Source: Erythrobacteraceae bacterium (GTDB lineage: Bacteria > Pseudomonadota > Alphaproteobacteria > Sphingomonadales > Sphingomonadaceae). From it: a stretch of 38,244 nt of DNA. Every line of letters begins with the position of its first letter. The first letter of the stretch is position 1. The DNA lies in contig JAIYAL010000087.1 of assembly GCA_027489095.1 (NCBI GenBank), positions 1-38,244 on the forward strand, read 5' to 3'. This document shows positions 1 through 7,864 of the stretch, piece by piece. The translations under genes and the position numbers were made by a program. The notes below the pieces were generated by a model. It was not told where the DNA came from. It searched no databases and saw nothing but the letters and a program-made list of their open reading frames with translations.

Positions 1-1
1 C

Positions 2-694
2 CTCAACGACAACTCGGGCACCGACGCGATGTTCAAGGCCTTGAAGCGGGTTGGGGTGCGCCTTGCGCTCGACGACTTCGGCACGGGCTATTCCTCGCTC
101 GGCTACCTGAAGAAGGCGCCGTTCGACAAGATCAAGATCGACCGCAGCTTCGTGCAGGGCGCGACCGAGGAAGGCAGCCGCAACGGCGCGATCATCGCCT
201 CGATCACCAGCCTCGCCGAGGCGCTGCACATGGACACCACCGCGGAAGGCGTGGAGACCCTTGACGAGCTTGAACTGGTGCGTTTGCTCGGTTGCAGCCA
301 CATTCAGGGCTATATCTACTACAAGCCGATGAATGCCTCGGACGCGACCGCGCTGGTCTCGGGTGATCTTGTCGCCGAGGCCGACGGCCCGCAGTCCGCC
401 CGCGCGCCGCGCCAGAACCTGCTGCGCCGTGTGACCGTGGTCCACAACGGCAATCGTCTCAACGCAACGCTGCGCAACATCTCCGAAAGCGGGGCGATGA
501 TCGAAGGCCTGTGGAATATGCCGGCCGGAAGCTCCGTGAGGATCGAATTTGCGGCCGACAAGTCTATCACCGCGCAGGTGCGCTGGTCGCGCGAGAACCG
601 GGTGGGGATCGAGTTCCACGCCCCGCTCAAGCGCCGCGTCGACGGTTCCTTCGGGGTGCTCAAGGGCCAGCCCGCGGCAGCAGGGGCCAGGTAG
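2..694 (+). CDS. EAL-PilZ cyclic di-GMP protein, C-terminal part (5' end outside window)
   Basis: The frame is open from the window edge, so the gene starts upstream; the ATG at 29 is internal. The visible part begins inside an EAL phosphodiesterase domain: it carries the canonical metal-binding loop LDDFGTGYSSL, the KIDRSF lysine strand and the AEGVE glutamate loop. A PilZ domain follows (about the last 90 residues) with the NISESG form of the D/NxSxxG cyclic di-GMP-binding motif and an arginine-rich stretch before it. The family hydrolyses cyclic di-GMP and PilZ senses it. The next gene has the same EAL-PilZ ending, so the two are probably tandem paralogues and this one may also carry PAS and GGDEF domains upstream (inference). 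The EAL residues visible here are intact, unlike in the neighbour. Confidence 0.9.
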   Translation, partial: LNDNSGTDAMFKALKRVGVRLALDDFGTGYSSLGYLKKAPFDKIKIDRSFVQGATEEGSRNGAIIASITSLAEALHMDTTAEGVETLDELELVRLLGCSHIQGYIYYKPMNASDATALVSGDLVAEADGPQSARAPRQNLLRRVTVVHNGNRLNATLRNISESGAMIEGLWNMPAGSSVRIEFAADKSITAQVRWSRENRVGIEFHAPLKRRVDGSFGVLKGQPAAAGAR

Positions 695-862
695 GCGCTG
701 GTCTGCCCCGGCTGGTCTGTGAGCGACCATCTTGCGCCTCGCCGCAATCTTTGTGGGGCGCTTTAGCGGAAAAATAACCATCGGCCTTTACTCCTTGCGA
801 ACAAGGCCGGGACAGGTGTGCTGCACACCGTCCGAGCCGAGGTCAGGAGGTCGTTTCACGAG

Positions 863-3067
863 ATGTCCCTGAAGGGTCTCTTGTCTTCCCGCAACGGTAG
901 CGCCTCGCGCGGGGCGCCGGCTGCCGTCGCGCCGCGTCCTGCGGCCCCTCCGGCCACTTCCGCTCTTACCGATGGCGAGCGTCTGGCGATGCTCGACGAG
1001 CTTGAGCAGTCGGGGCTGGGGTGGTTCTGGGCGAGCGATGCGAGCGGCCATCTCACCTATCTTTCGGGCGCGATCGCCACGCGGCTCGACCTGCCGCTCG
1101 TCGACCTGCTCGGCCAGTCCCTGCCTGCGATCTTTACCGCCGCCGACCGTGAGGGGCGCGGCAAGTCACTTCCGCTGATGCTTGGCGCGCATAAGGCCTT
1201 TGGCGGCCTCGCCGTGCGCGCCGCGCGGCGGCCCGACGGCGCTGTGCTGCGCCTCTCGGGCCAGCCGGTGACGACGCCCGACGGCACGTTCGCCGGCTTC
1301 CGCGGCACCGGGGTCGACATCACCGACGAATATACCCGCGAGGAAGAGACGGCGCGCCTCGCCCGCTACGATTCGCTCACCGGGCTCAGCAACCGCCACC
1401 GCATGGCGCACCTCATCGAATCGACGCTGACGTCCTTCAAGGCCGCGCGCCGTAACTGCGCGGTGATGATGATTGACCTCGACCGCTTCAAGCACGTCAA
1501 CGATACGCTCGGCCACGCGGCGGGCGACGAGCTGTTGAAGCAGGTCGCTGCGCGGCTCCAGCGCGCGATCGACCGCGAGTGCGAGATTGGGCGGCTGGGC
1601 GGCGACGAGTTCCAGGTGATGCTTCCCGACATCGATGACCGCGGCGTGCTCGGAGAGCTAGCGGCGAAGATCATCACGATGCTGCGCCAGCCCTACAGCC
1701 TTGAGGAAGGGCGCTGCGTGATCGGCGCCTCGGTCGGTATCGCGATTGCCCCACACGACGGAGTAAGCCGCGACGAGATCGTGCGCGCCGCCGACCTTGC
1801 GCTCTATGCCGCCAAGAATGGCGGGCGGGCGCAGTACCGTTTCTTCTCGGGCGAGCTCGAGAACGAGACGATCTTCCGCCGCCGCCTTGAACAGGACCTG
1901 GGGCAGGCACTGCGCGAGGAGCAGTTGTTCCTGCGCTTCGAGCCGATCGTGGGCGCCGAGCAGGGGACCGTCTGCGGGCTTGAGGCGCATGTGTGCTGGA
2001 ATCATGACATCCGCGGGGTGATTGACGAGCAGGAATTCGTGCAGATCGTCGAGGGCTCGGCGCTGCTCGGCGACGTCGGTCGCTGGGCGATCGGGGCCGC
2101 CTGCCAGCAGGCTGCAGAATGGCCGGAGAGCGTGCGGGTCGCGGTCAATGTGCCGGTCGCCCTTTTCCTCGCCGACGATTTCGTGGCGCTTGTGGGCGAG
2201 GCGATCGATGGCGCGGGATTGAGCCCTGCGCGCCTCGTGCTGGAGATCAGCGAGGCGGTGTTCTTCGGCGAGGCCAGCGTCGTCGACCGCACGCTCGCCG
2301 CGCTGTTCAAGCTTGGGGTGCGGCTGACCCTCGACGAATTCGGCTCGGGCTATTCCTCGCTTGCCTACCTGCGCCGCGCGCCCTTCGATGCGATCAAGAT
2401 TGACCAGAAGCTGGTTGCCGAGGCCGAGCGGCACGACAGCCGGGAGATGGGTCTGGTACGGGCGATCGTGGCGCTCGCCGGCGCGCTGCAGATGGATACC
2501 GTCGCGAGCGGAATCGAGAGCGCGAGCCTGCTTGCTTCGCTCAAGGCTTGCGGAGTGCACTTTCTCCAGGGGCCGATCTTCAGCGAGCCGGTCGATACCG
2601 ATACGCTCACGCGCGAAATGGCTGGCGGTTCGTGGCGGATCGAGCCTGGCACCAGCCGCACGCGGCGTGCGCGGCGGCGCACATTGTTGCGCAAGATCCA
2701 AGTGATCCATGACGACTACGCTTACATGGTCACGCTGCGCAATCTCTCCAAGACCGGGGCGCTGGTCCAGGGCCTTGCCGATGTGCCCAAGGGCACGCAA
2801 TTCGTGGTCGATCTCGGCGGCGGGCAGCTCGCGGTCGCGACCGTGACCCGCTCCAACGGCGATATTCAGGGTCTGGAGTTCGAGCAGTCGCTGATCGAGG
2901 ACGGGTCGGGCGGGATGTGCACCCGCAACCGTGTCTCCCCCTATGCGCTGGCCGCCGCCGGAACGCCGCTGGCCGCGCTTGCGCCCGGCAAGTTCCTGGG
3001 GGTGGACATGGGCGGGGCGATACCCAAGTTCGGTTACGCGATGCCCTCGCGTTCAGAGGCGGGCTGA
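863..3067 (+). CDS. PAS-GGDEF-EAL-PilZ diguanylate cyclase with degenerate EAL domain
   Basis: I start at the ATG at 863 because AGGAGG lies 12 bases upstream; a GTG at 818 would add 15 residues. The domain order is a PAS-like sensor (about residues 50-165, ending in a GTGVDIT-type strand), GGDEF (about 170-330), EAL (about 340-590) and PilZ (about 610-700). The GGDEF domain looks active, with DLDRFKHVND, LGHAAGD and an intact RLGGDEF loop; the inhibitory RxxD site reads RECE. The EAL domain is altered: the signature reads LEAHV rather than EAL, and the second aspartate of DDFGTG is glutamate (LDEFGSG). The Asn of VNVP, the Glu of LEISE, the KID lysine and the GIE glutamate remain. PilZ keeps NLSKTG. 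I infer a cytoplasmic cyclase whose EAL domain may be weak or regulatory. Confidence 0.9.
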   Translation: MSLKGLLSSRNGSASRGAPAAVAPRPAAPPATSALTDGERLAMLDELEQSGLGWFWASDASGHLTYLSGAIATRLDLPLVDLLGQSLPAIFTAADREGRGKSLPLMLGAHKAFGGLAVRAARRPDGAVLRLSGQPVTTPDGTFAGFRGTGVDITDEYTREEETARLARYDSLTGLSNRHRMAHLIESTLTSFKAARRNCAVMMIDLDRFKHVNDTLGHAAGDELLKQVAARLQRAIDRECEIGRLGGDEFQVMLPDIDDRGVLGELAAKIITMLRQPYSLEEGRCVIGASVGIAIAPHDGVSRDEIVRAADLALYAAKNGGRAQYRFFSGELENETIFRRRLEQDLGQALREEQLFLRFEPIVGAEQGTVCGLEAHVCWNHDIRGVIDEQEFVQIVEGSALLGDVGRWAIGAACQQAAEWPESVRVAVNVPVALFLADDFVALVGEAIDGAGLSPARLVLEISEAVFFGEASVVDRTLAALFKLGVRLTLDEFGSGYSSLAYLRRAPFDAIKIDQKLVAEAERHDSREMGLVRAIVALAGALQMDTVASGIESASLLASLKACGVHFLQGPIFSEPVDTDTLTREMAGGSWRIEPGTSRTRRARRRTLLRKIQVIHDDYAYMVTLRNLSKTGALVQGLADVPKGTQFVVDLGGGQLAVATVTRSNGDIQGLEFEQSLIEDGSGGMCTRNRVSPYALAAAGTPLAALAPGKFLGVDMGGAIPKFGYAMPSRSEAG

Positions 3068-3135
3068 GCGACTCCCGAAGTGTTGCGTTTTTGGCGCATG
3101 ACAAGGCGCGGACCGGACGCTAAGTCGCTGGCCAA

Positions 3136-4953
3136 ATGACCGACCTCTCCCACATCCGCAACTTCAGCATCATCGCCCATATCGACCATGGCAAGTCGAC
3201 CCTCGCGGACCGGCTGATCCAGTTCACCGGAGGTCTCACTGCGCGCGAGATGTCCGAGCAAGTCCTTGATAATATGGACATCGAAAAAGAGCGCGGCATC
3301 ACCATCAAGGCGCAGACCGTGCGCCTCAACTACACCGCCAAGAACGGTGAGACCTATCAGCTCAACCTGATGGACACCCCCGGCCACGTTGACTTCGCCT
3401 ATGAGGTCTCCCGCAGCCTCGCCGCGTGCGAGGGCGCGCTGCTCGTTGTCGATGCCGCACAAGGCGTCGAAGCCCAGACGCTGGCCAATGTCTATCAGTC
3501 GATCGAGCACGATCACGAGATCGTCCCCGTCATCAACAAGATCGATCTCCCCGCGGCCGAGCCCGAAAAGGTCAAGGCCGAGATCGAGGAGATCATCGGC
3601 CTCGATGCGTCCAACGCGGTCCTCACCAGCGCCAAATCGGGCATCGGGATTGAGGACGTGCTCGAAGCCGTCGTTACCCGCATCCCCCCGCCGCAGGGCA
3701 AGATAGACGCGTCGCTGACCGCCAGCCTCGTCGATTCGTGGTATGACCCCTACCTTGGCGTCGTCATCCTTGTCCGCGTGATCGATGGCAAGCTCACCAA
3801 GGGGCTCAACATCCGCTTCATGCAGGGCGGCACGCAGCACCTCGTCGACCGCGTCGGCTGCTTCACCCCCAAGCGCACCGATCTCAATGAACTCGGCCCG
3901 GGCGAGATCGGCTTCATCACCGCCCAGATCAAGGAAGTGGAACAGGCCCGCGTCGGTGACACCATCACCACGGTCAAGGGCGGATCGGACGTGGCGCTGC
4001 CGGGCTACAAGGAAGTCCAGCCGGTGGTGTTCTGCGGGCTCTTCCCGGTGGACGCTGCCGACTTTGAAAAGCTGCGCGAAAGCATCGCCAAGCTGCGCCT
4101 CAACGATGCCAGCTTCAGCTTCGAGATGGAAAGCTCCGCCGCGCTGGGCTTCGGCTTCCGCTGCGGGTTCCTTGGCCTCTTGCACCTTGAGATCATTCAG
4201 GAACGCCTGACCCGCGAATATGATCTCGATCTCATCACCACCGCGCCTTCGGTGGTCTACCGCATCCATCTTGGCCACACCAAGAACGAGGACGCCAAGA
4301 CCATCGACATTCACAACCCCGCCGATTGGCCGGATGTGAACCGCATCGACACGATCGAGGAACCGTGGATCAAGGCGGTGATCTACACGCCTGACGAATA
4401 TCTCGGCGCGATCCTCAAGCTGTGCCAGGACCGCCGCGGCATCCAGACCGAGCTCACCTATGTGGGCGGCCGCGCGCAGGTGACCTATGAGCTGCCTTTG
4501 AACGAGGTCGTTTTCGACTTCTACGACAGGCTCAAGTCGATCTCTCGCGGCTACGCCAGCTTCGATTACGAGCAGATCGGCACGCGCGAGGGCGACCTTG
4601 TGAAGATGAACATCCTCGTCAACGCCGAACCCGTCGACGCGCTCAGCCTGATCGTCCACCGCCACGTCGCCGAAGAACGCGGCCGCGGCATGTGCGAGCG
4701 CCTTAAGGACTTGATTCCGCGACATCTTTTCAAGATTCCGATCCAGGCGGCCATCGGCGGCAAGGTGATCGCCCGCGAGACGATTGCGGCGATGCGCAAG
4801 GACGTGACCGCCAAGTGTTATGGCGGCGACATTAGCCGTAAGAAGAAGCTGCTGGACAAGCAGAAGAAGGGCAAGGCCCGGATGCGCGAGTATGGGAATG
4901 TGAGCATTCCGCAGGAGGCGTTTATCGCTGCCTTGCGGATGGGGGAGGAATAA
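3136..4953 (+). CDS. lepA: Elongation factor 4 (LepA), translational GTPase
   Basis: The 605-residue product has the normal length and domain layout of LepA/EF4, a GTPase that acts on stalled or mistranslocated ribosomes. The P-loop AHIDHGKST is at about residues 14-22, the switch I region ERGITIK at 52-58, DTPGH at 80-84 and NKID near 135. The LepA-specific C-terminal domain follows, with the lysine-rich end [16 protein letters not shown] near residues 575-590. The start is the ATG at 3136, which gives the canonical N-terminus [10 protein letters not shown]; no strong ribosome binding site is visible. It is followed by a repeat-rich gap rather than by a co-oriented operon partner. Confidence 0.98.
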   Translation: MTDLSHIRNFSIIAHIDHGKSTLADRLIQFTGGLTAREMSEQVLDNMDIEKERGITIKAQTVRLNYTAKNGETYQLNLMDTPGHVDFAYEVSRSLAACEGALLVVDAAQGVEAQTLANVYQSIEHDHEIVPVINKIDLPAAEPEKVKAEIEEIIGLDASNAVLTSAKSGIGIEDVLEAVVTRIPPPQGKIDASLTASLVDSWYDPYLGVVILVRVIDGKLTKGLNIRFMQGGTQHLVDRVGCFTPKRTDLNELGPGEIGFITAQIKEVEQARVGDTITTVKGGSDVALPGYKEVQPVVFCGLFPVDAADFEKLRESIAKLRLNDASFSFEMESSAALGFGFRCGFLGLLHLEIIQERLTREYDLDLITTAPSVVYRIHLGHTKNEDAKTIDIHNPADWPDVNRIDTIEEPWIKAVIYTPDEYLGAILKLCQDRRGIQTELTYVGGRAQVTYELPLNEVVFDFYDRLKSISRGYASFDYEQIGTREGDLVKMNILVNAEPVDALSLIVHRHVAEERGRGMCERLKDLIPRHLFKIPIQAAIGGKVIARETIAAMRKDVTAKCYGGDISRKKKLLDKQKKGKARMREYGNVSIPQEAFIAALRMGEE

Positions 4954-4963
4954 CTTCACCCTC

Positions 4964-5057
4964 CGTTCGCCCTGAGCTTGTCGAAGGGCCGTTCTTCCTT
5001 TCAGCCTTCACGCGCAACCAAAGACAATACAGTCCTTCGACAAGCTCAGGACGAATG
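4964..5057. repeat. Sphingomonad-type REP inverted repeat pair
   Basis: The left arm at 4964-4987 (CGTTCGCCCTGAGCTTGTCGAAGG read in full) pairs with a right arm at 5034-5057 with only two mismatches in 24 positions, leaving a 46-base spacer. The core TGAGCTTGTCGAAGG is a repeat I associate with Sphingomonadales genomes. It sits 10 bases after the lepA stop codon and could fold in the mRNA as a 3' end structure. Confidence 0.75.
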
Positions 5058-5191
5058 GGTTTTGCGCAAGAGGCCGCATTCCGGCCGGCGGGTGCGCGCA
5101 GCGCCGCCCGTTCGGAAGCGAAGCTGGGCGAAGCCCACCCGACGGAGGCGGCTTTGCCGTGGCTAACCTTCTTCGATTGTGTGTTCCTAAA

Positions 5192-5230
5192 GCCCCCTCC
5201 TCTTGAGAGGAGGGGGTTGGGGGTGGTGCC
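5192..5230. repeat. CCCCCTCCTCTT palindromic repeat module, copy 1
   Basis: An 11-base perfect stem (5193-5203 with 5206-5216) is followed by TTGGGGGTGGTGCC. The reverse complement closely matches 16395-16434 after recN, including the GGCACCACCCCC flank, so it is a dispersed element with at least two copies in this window, in opposite orientations. Confidence 0.8.
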
Positions 5231-5249
5231 TTCCTTAAGCCGAGACGCG

Positions 5250-5330
5250 GCGATGCCGCGCAACCACCCCTCGCTCCCGGATGCCTGTCCCGGCGAAGGC
5301 CGGGATTGAAAAGGAGGGGGACCCGCCGGC
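5250..5330. repeat. GC-rich REP module with CCCGGCGAAGGCCGGG stem
   Basis: A stem-loop at 5288-5305 (TCCCGGC, loop GAAG, GCCGGGA) lies in a stretch whose reverse complement is alignable by eye with 16456-16515, sharing the CGGCCT-CGCCGGG stem, the GGCATC segment and the GGGGTGGT segment. The two modules therefore occur together in both gaps. Confidence 0.55.
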
Positions 5331-5345
5331 CGGCGTTCCGCCTCT

Positions 5346-5393
5346 CATGCCCAAGCCAAAAGTCTTGGGCATGGCCAAAAGTCTTGGGCATGG
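5346..5393. repeat. 19-bp tandem duplication forming alternative hairpins
   Basis: CATGCCCAAG at 5346-5355 is followed by two identical 19-base units, CCAAAAGTCTTGGGCATGG, at 5356-5374 and 5375-5393. Each unit ends in CTTGGGCATG, the reverse complement of the leading arm, so the first arm can pair with either unit. It lies about 50 bases upstream of bamD. Confidence 0.85.
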
Positions 5394-5445
5394 GGCGTCA
5401 CGCTTCACTTGGCGTTCAGCGCTCCCCTCGCTATAGCCCGCGGTC

Positions 5446-6240
5446 ATGCAAACCAAGCTCAGCACCCGTATCGCGCGCGCCGCGCTTGCCGCCGCCACCC
5501 TTGCCATGCTCAGCGCCTGTGGTGGGGGCGGTGGGGGCAAGGATCTCGCCTATGTCGCGCGCGACGTCGAAACCCTCTATGCCGAGGCGCAGCGGCGGCT
5601 TGACCGGGGCAACACGCTGCAGGCGGCCGCGCTGTTTGACGAGGTGGAGCGCCAGCACCCCTATTCGCCCTGGGCCCGCCGTGCGCAGCTGATGAGCGCC
5701 TTCAGCTATTACGTCGCGCGTGATTACAACAAGGCGATCCAGAACGCGCAGCGGTTCCTGTCGATCCACCCGGGCAACAAGGACGCCCCTTATGCCTATT
5801 ACCTGATCGCGCTGAGCTATTACGAGCAGATCAGCGACGTGAACCGCGACCAGAAGATCACCGAACAGGCGCAGACCGCGCTGCGCGAGGTCAACCGCCG
5901 CTTCCCGCAGAGCGAATATGCCGCCGATGCGCGGCTGAAGCTTGATCTTGTCTCCGATCACCTTGCGGGCAAGGAGATGGAGATCGGCCGCCATTACGAG
6001 CGGATGGGCCTGTGGCTCGCGGCCGACATGCGCTTCCGCAACGTGGTCGAGAAGTTCGACACCACCAGCCACACCCCCGAGGCGCTCTACCGCCTGTGCG
6101 AAAGCAGCCTCGCGCTCGGCCTGCCGCAGGAGGCGGTGAAATATGCCGCAGTGCTCGGCGCGAACTATCCGGGCACGGAATGGTACGAGAAGGCCTTCAA
6201 GCTGGTGAACAAGAACGCCGAGGGCGTGGTTGCTTCCTGA
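5446..6240 (+). CDS. bamD: Outer membrane protein assembly factor BamD (lipoprotein)
   Basis: The 264-residue product has a lipoprotein signal peptide with lipobox LSAC at about residues 22-25, then a short glycine run. Tetratricopeptide-type helical repeats fill the rest, for example LYAEAQRRLDRGN and the A-x-x-x-F-DEVERQHPYSPWA segment, which is typical of BamD/ComL. BamD is the essential lipoprotein partner of BamA in inserting beta-barrel proteins into the outer membrane from the periplasmic side. Length and repeat layout are normal. In many alphaproteobacteria bamD is directly followed by recN; here recN is about 8.5 kb away. Confidence 0.95.
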   Translation: MQTKLSTRIARAALAAATLAMLSACGGGGGGKDLAYVARDVETLYAEAQRRLDRGNTLQAAALFDEVERQHPYSPWARRAQLMSAFSYYVARDYNKAIQNAQRFLSIHPGNKDAPYAYYLIALSYYEQISDVNRDQKITEQAQTALREVNRRFPQSEYAADARLKLDLVSDHLAGKEMEIGRHYERMGLWLAADMRFRNVVEKFDTTSHTPEALYRLCESSLALGLPQEAVKYAAVLGANYPGTEWYEKAFKLVNKNAEGVVAS

Positions 6241-6244
6241 ATTT

Positions 6245-6266
6245 CGCACCCGCCTCCGCGGGTGCG
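6245..6266 (+). terminator. Hairpin after bamD, possible bidirectional terminator
   Basis: A perfect 9-base stem, CGCACCCGC with GCGGGTGCG and a CTCC loop, begins 4 bases after the bamD stop codon and lies between two convergent genes. There is no T-run, so intrinsic termination is only plausible. The bases from 6267 to 6382 are GC-rich repeat-like DNA without a gene. Confidence 0.45.
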
Positions 6267-6382
6267 TCCTCGGTGCTGTTCCCTTCGCTTCGCTTCGGGG
6301 CACCTGCGGCTCGGCCGCGTGGCCTCGCGGCTGCGGTGCAGCCGGATCAGCGCGTGATTATCATTCCGGCAAGAAACCCAAT

Positions 6383-7759
6383 TCATGGAGCATCGGACGC
6401 AGCGCCGCTGTCGGCTCCCGCTGGAGACACCAGCCGGTATCCTAGCGCCGGTTCATTGACGATCAGCACCGGTGCTGCGGGATCATCCTCCAGCTTTTGC
6501 CGCAGCGCGCGGATCGCGACGCGCAGGTAATCGACATGATCCTCGTGCGCGGGGCCCCATACCGCGCGCAGCAGCTGGCGGTGGGTCAGCACCCGCCCCG
6601 CATGGCGCGCGAGTTCGGCAAGCACCGCGAATTCCTTGGGCGTCAGATGCACCGCCTCGTCCGCGCGGCTCACCTGATGGCGGAACAGATCGATCAGGAG
6701 CGGCCCGCACATAATCGGTTCCTGATCCTCCCCCGGGCCCAGATCGACCAGATTGTCGACATAGCGCTGAAGCATCGCCGCCTCCGCCGCCACGGCGCCC
6801 GCCGCTGCCGTATCTCCCGGATTGCGCCTGAGGCTCCTTGCCCCCGTCTGGATCGCGTGGAGACGCGGCTTCACGTCTTCCCCGATCGAGGCGAGCAGCA
6901 CCGCGCGCATCCGGTCACGCTCGCGCGCCGCGATCCCCGCCGCAGCCTCCGCCTCGAGCCGCGCGCGCTCCAGCGCCAGCGCTGCCTGATCGAGCAGGTT
7001 GGCGAGCAGCTCGCGCGTCGCCTCGGTCACGGGCGAGCGGCCATCGGGGCGCGCAAGACCAACCGCGGCGTGGACCTTGCCTTGCCCGACCACGGGGTGG
7101 AACTGCCAGTCGGTCGGGCTCACATGCAGCATCCCGCGCCCGGTCACCCGCCCCTGTTCGAGCGCGCCGGCCAGCGAAGCGTGATCATTGGGGGCAAGCA
7201 CAGGGACGGGGGGCAGGGCGGCGAGGATTGCGGGAGGTTCCTCGTTCGCGGCAAAGACCACATGGCAATCGAACAGCCGCGCAAGATCCTCGGTCACGAC
7301 CTGCGCCACTGCCGCGCGATCGGTGCAGGGGATAAGGCGGCGCGCAAGACCGGCGATGGTTGCATTGCGCGCGGCGCTGGCGGCGGCCAGCTGCGTCTGG
7401 ACGCGCATCGCACTGGCGAGCTGGCTGGTGACCACCGCCACCAGAAACAGCGCAGCCACCGTCAAGAGGTCCGCCGGGCTGCTGATCTGCAGCGTGCGGA
7501 AGGGATGGGTGAAGAAGAAGTTGAACGCCAGCGTCGCCAGCACCGAAACGCCAAGCGAGGGCCATAGCCCGGCATAGCGCGCCGTTACCAGCACGGGCGG
7601 GAGATAGAGAAGCACGATCGCCCCCGATCCCCAGCCGGGGGCGAGCAGCAATCCGGTGAGTGTTGCGGCCAGCGTAAGCAGCAGGCCAAGCGCAAGGCCG
7701 ATGGCGCGCGAACCCGTGCTGGGTGCAGCCGCGAGGGTGGGGGAAGGAAGGTCTGTCAT
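6383..7759 (-). CDS. KdpD/KdpE hybrid: membrane GAF sensor fused to winged-helix DNA-binding domain
   Basis: The 458-residue product begins with four membrane segments (about 19-40, 46-64, 66-83, 97-115) of the DUF4118 type found in KdpD, including a NFFFTHPFRTLQIS stretch. A GAF-like region follows (about 130-280), then a helical stretch resembling the KdpD dimerisation domain: LLASIGEDVKPRL stands where kinases have LLASVSHDLRTPL, so the phosphorylated His is Glu. No N, G1 or G2 box of a kinase ATPase follows. Instead residues about 349-443 are a PhoB/KdpE-type winged helix (HLTPKEF, VLTHRQLLRAVWG, LRQKLEDDP, GYRLV). The KdpD N-terminal Usp region and the KdpE receiver are absent. The gene is divergent from kup. 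I infer a membrane-tethered one-component regulator. The ORF is open far upstream (1146 codons), but that part is antisense to kup; ATG 7759 is my choice and ATG 7828 is an alternative. Confidence 0.9.
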   Translation of the reverse strand: MTDLPSPTLAAAPSTGSRAIGLALGLLLTLAATLTGLLLAPGWGSGAIVLLYLPPVLVTARYAGLWPSLGVSVLATLAFNFFFTHPFRTLQISSPADLLTVAALFLVAVVTSQLASAMRVQTQLAAASAARNATIAGLARRLIPCTDRAAVAQVVTEDLARLFDCHVVFAANEEPPAILAALPPVPVLAPNDHASLAGALEQGRVTGRGMLHVSPTDWQFHPVVGQGKVHAAVGLARPDGRSPVTEATRELLANLLDQAALALERARLEAEAAAGIAARERDRMRAVLLASIGEDVKPRLHAIQTGARSLRRNPGDTAAAGAVAAEAAMLQRYVDNLVDLGPGEDQEPIMCGPLLIDLFRHQVSRADEAVHLTPKEFAVLAELARHAGRVLTHRQLLRAVWGPAHEDHVDYLRVAIRALRQKLEDDPAAPVLIVNEPALGYRLVSPAGADSGAASDAP

Positions 7760-7864
7760 GCCCCGGAAGATGCGCTCCAATGCCCCGCGCGCCAAGCCTC
7801 GCGATGCCTCCCATGCTGCAATCCACATGGAAACTTTATGCCCATCAGGCGCACATGAAGCGTC
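7760..7864. promoter_or_regulatory. Divergent regulatory region between the hybrid regulator and kup
   Basis: These 105 bases must hold both promoters if each gene is transcribed on its own. A short inverted repeat, CCATG at 7811-7815 and CATGG at 7826-7830, is the only dyad I can point to, and I see no convincing sigma-70 boxes. It is the natural place to look for the binding site of the hybrid regulator's winged helix. Confidence 0.4.

Larger units (their letters stand above)
4954..5445. repeat. Repeat-filled intergenic region between lepA and bamD
   Basis: This 492-base gap has no convincing gene. It holds, in order, an inverted repeat of the TGAGCTTGTCGAAGG type, a palindromic CCCCCTCCTCTT hairpin module, a second module with the CCCGGCGAAGGCCGGG stem, and a 19-base tandem hairpin repeat. 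Short ORFs here (62-127 codons) are translations of repeat DNA. The last 45 bases presumably hold the bamD promoter, though I see no clear consensus boxes. Confidence 0.75.

Noticed and set aside
3034-4959. 641-codon minus-strand ORF opposite lepA
   Set aside because: It is the mirror of the lepA frame; its composition (many Asp, Leu, Val, His) and the near-identical boundaries show a shadow ORF.
5055-5309. 84-codon and neighbouring ORFs in the lepA-bamD gap
   Set aside because: They are translations of dispersed repeat DNA (REP arms and hairpins).
6230-6530. Short plus-strand ORFs after bamD
   Set aside because: They run through repeat-like GC-rich DNA and into the 3' end of the hybrid regulator gene on the other strand.
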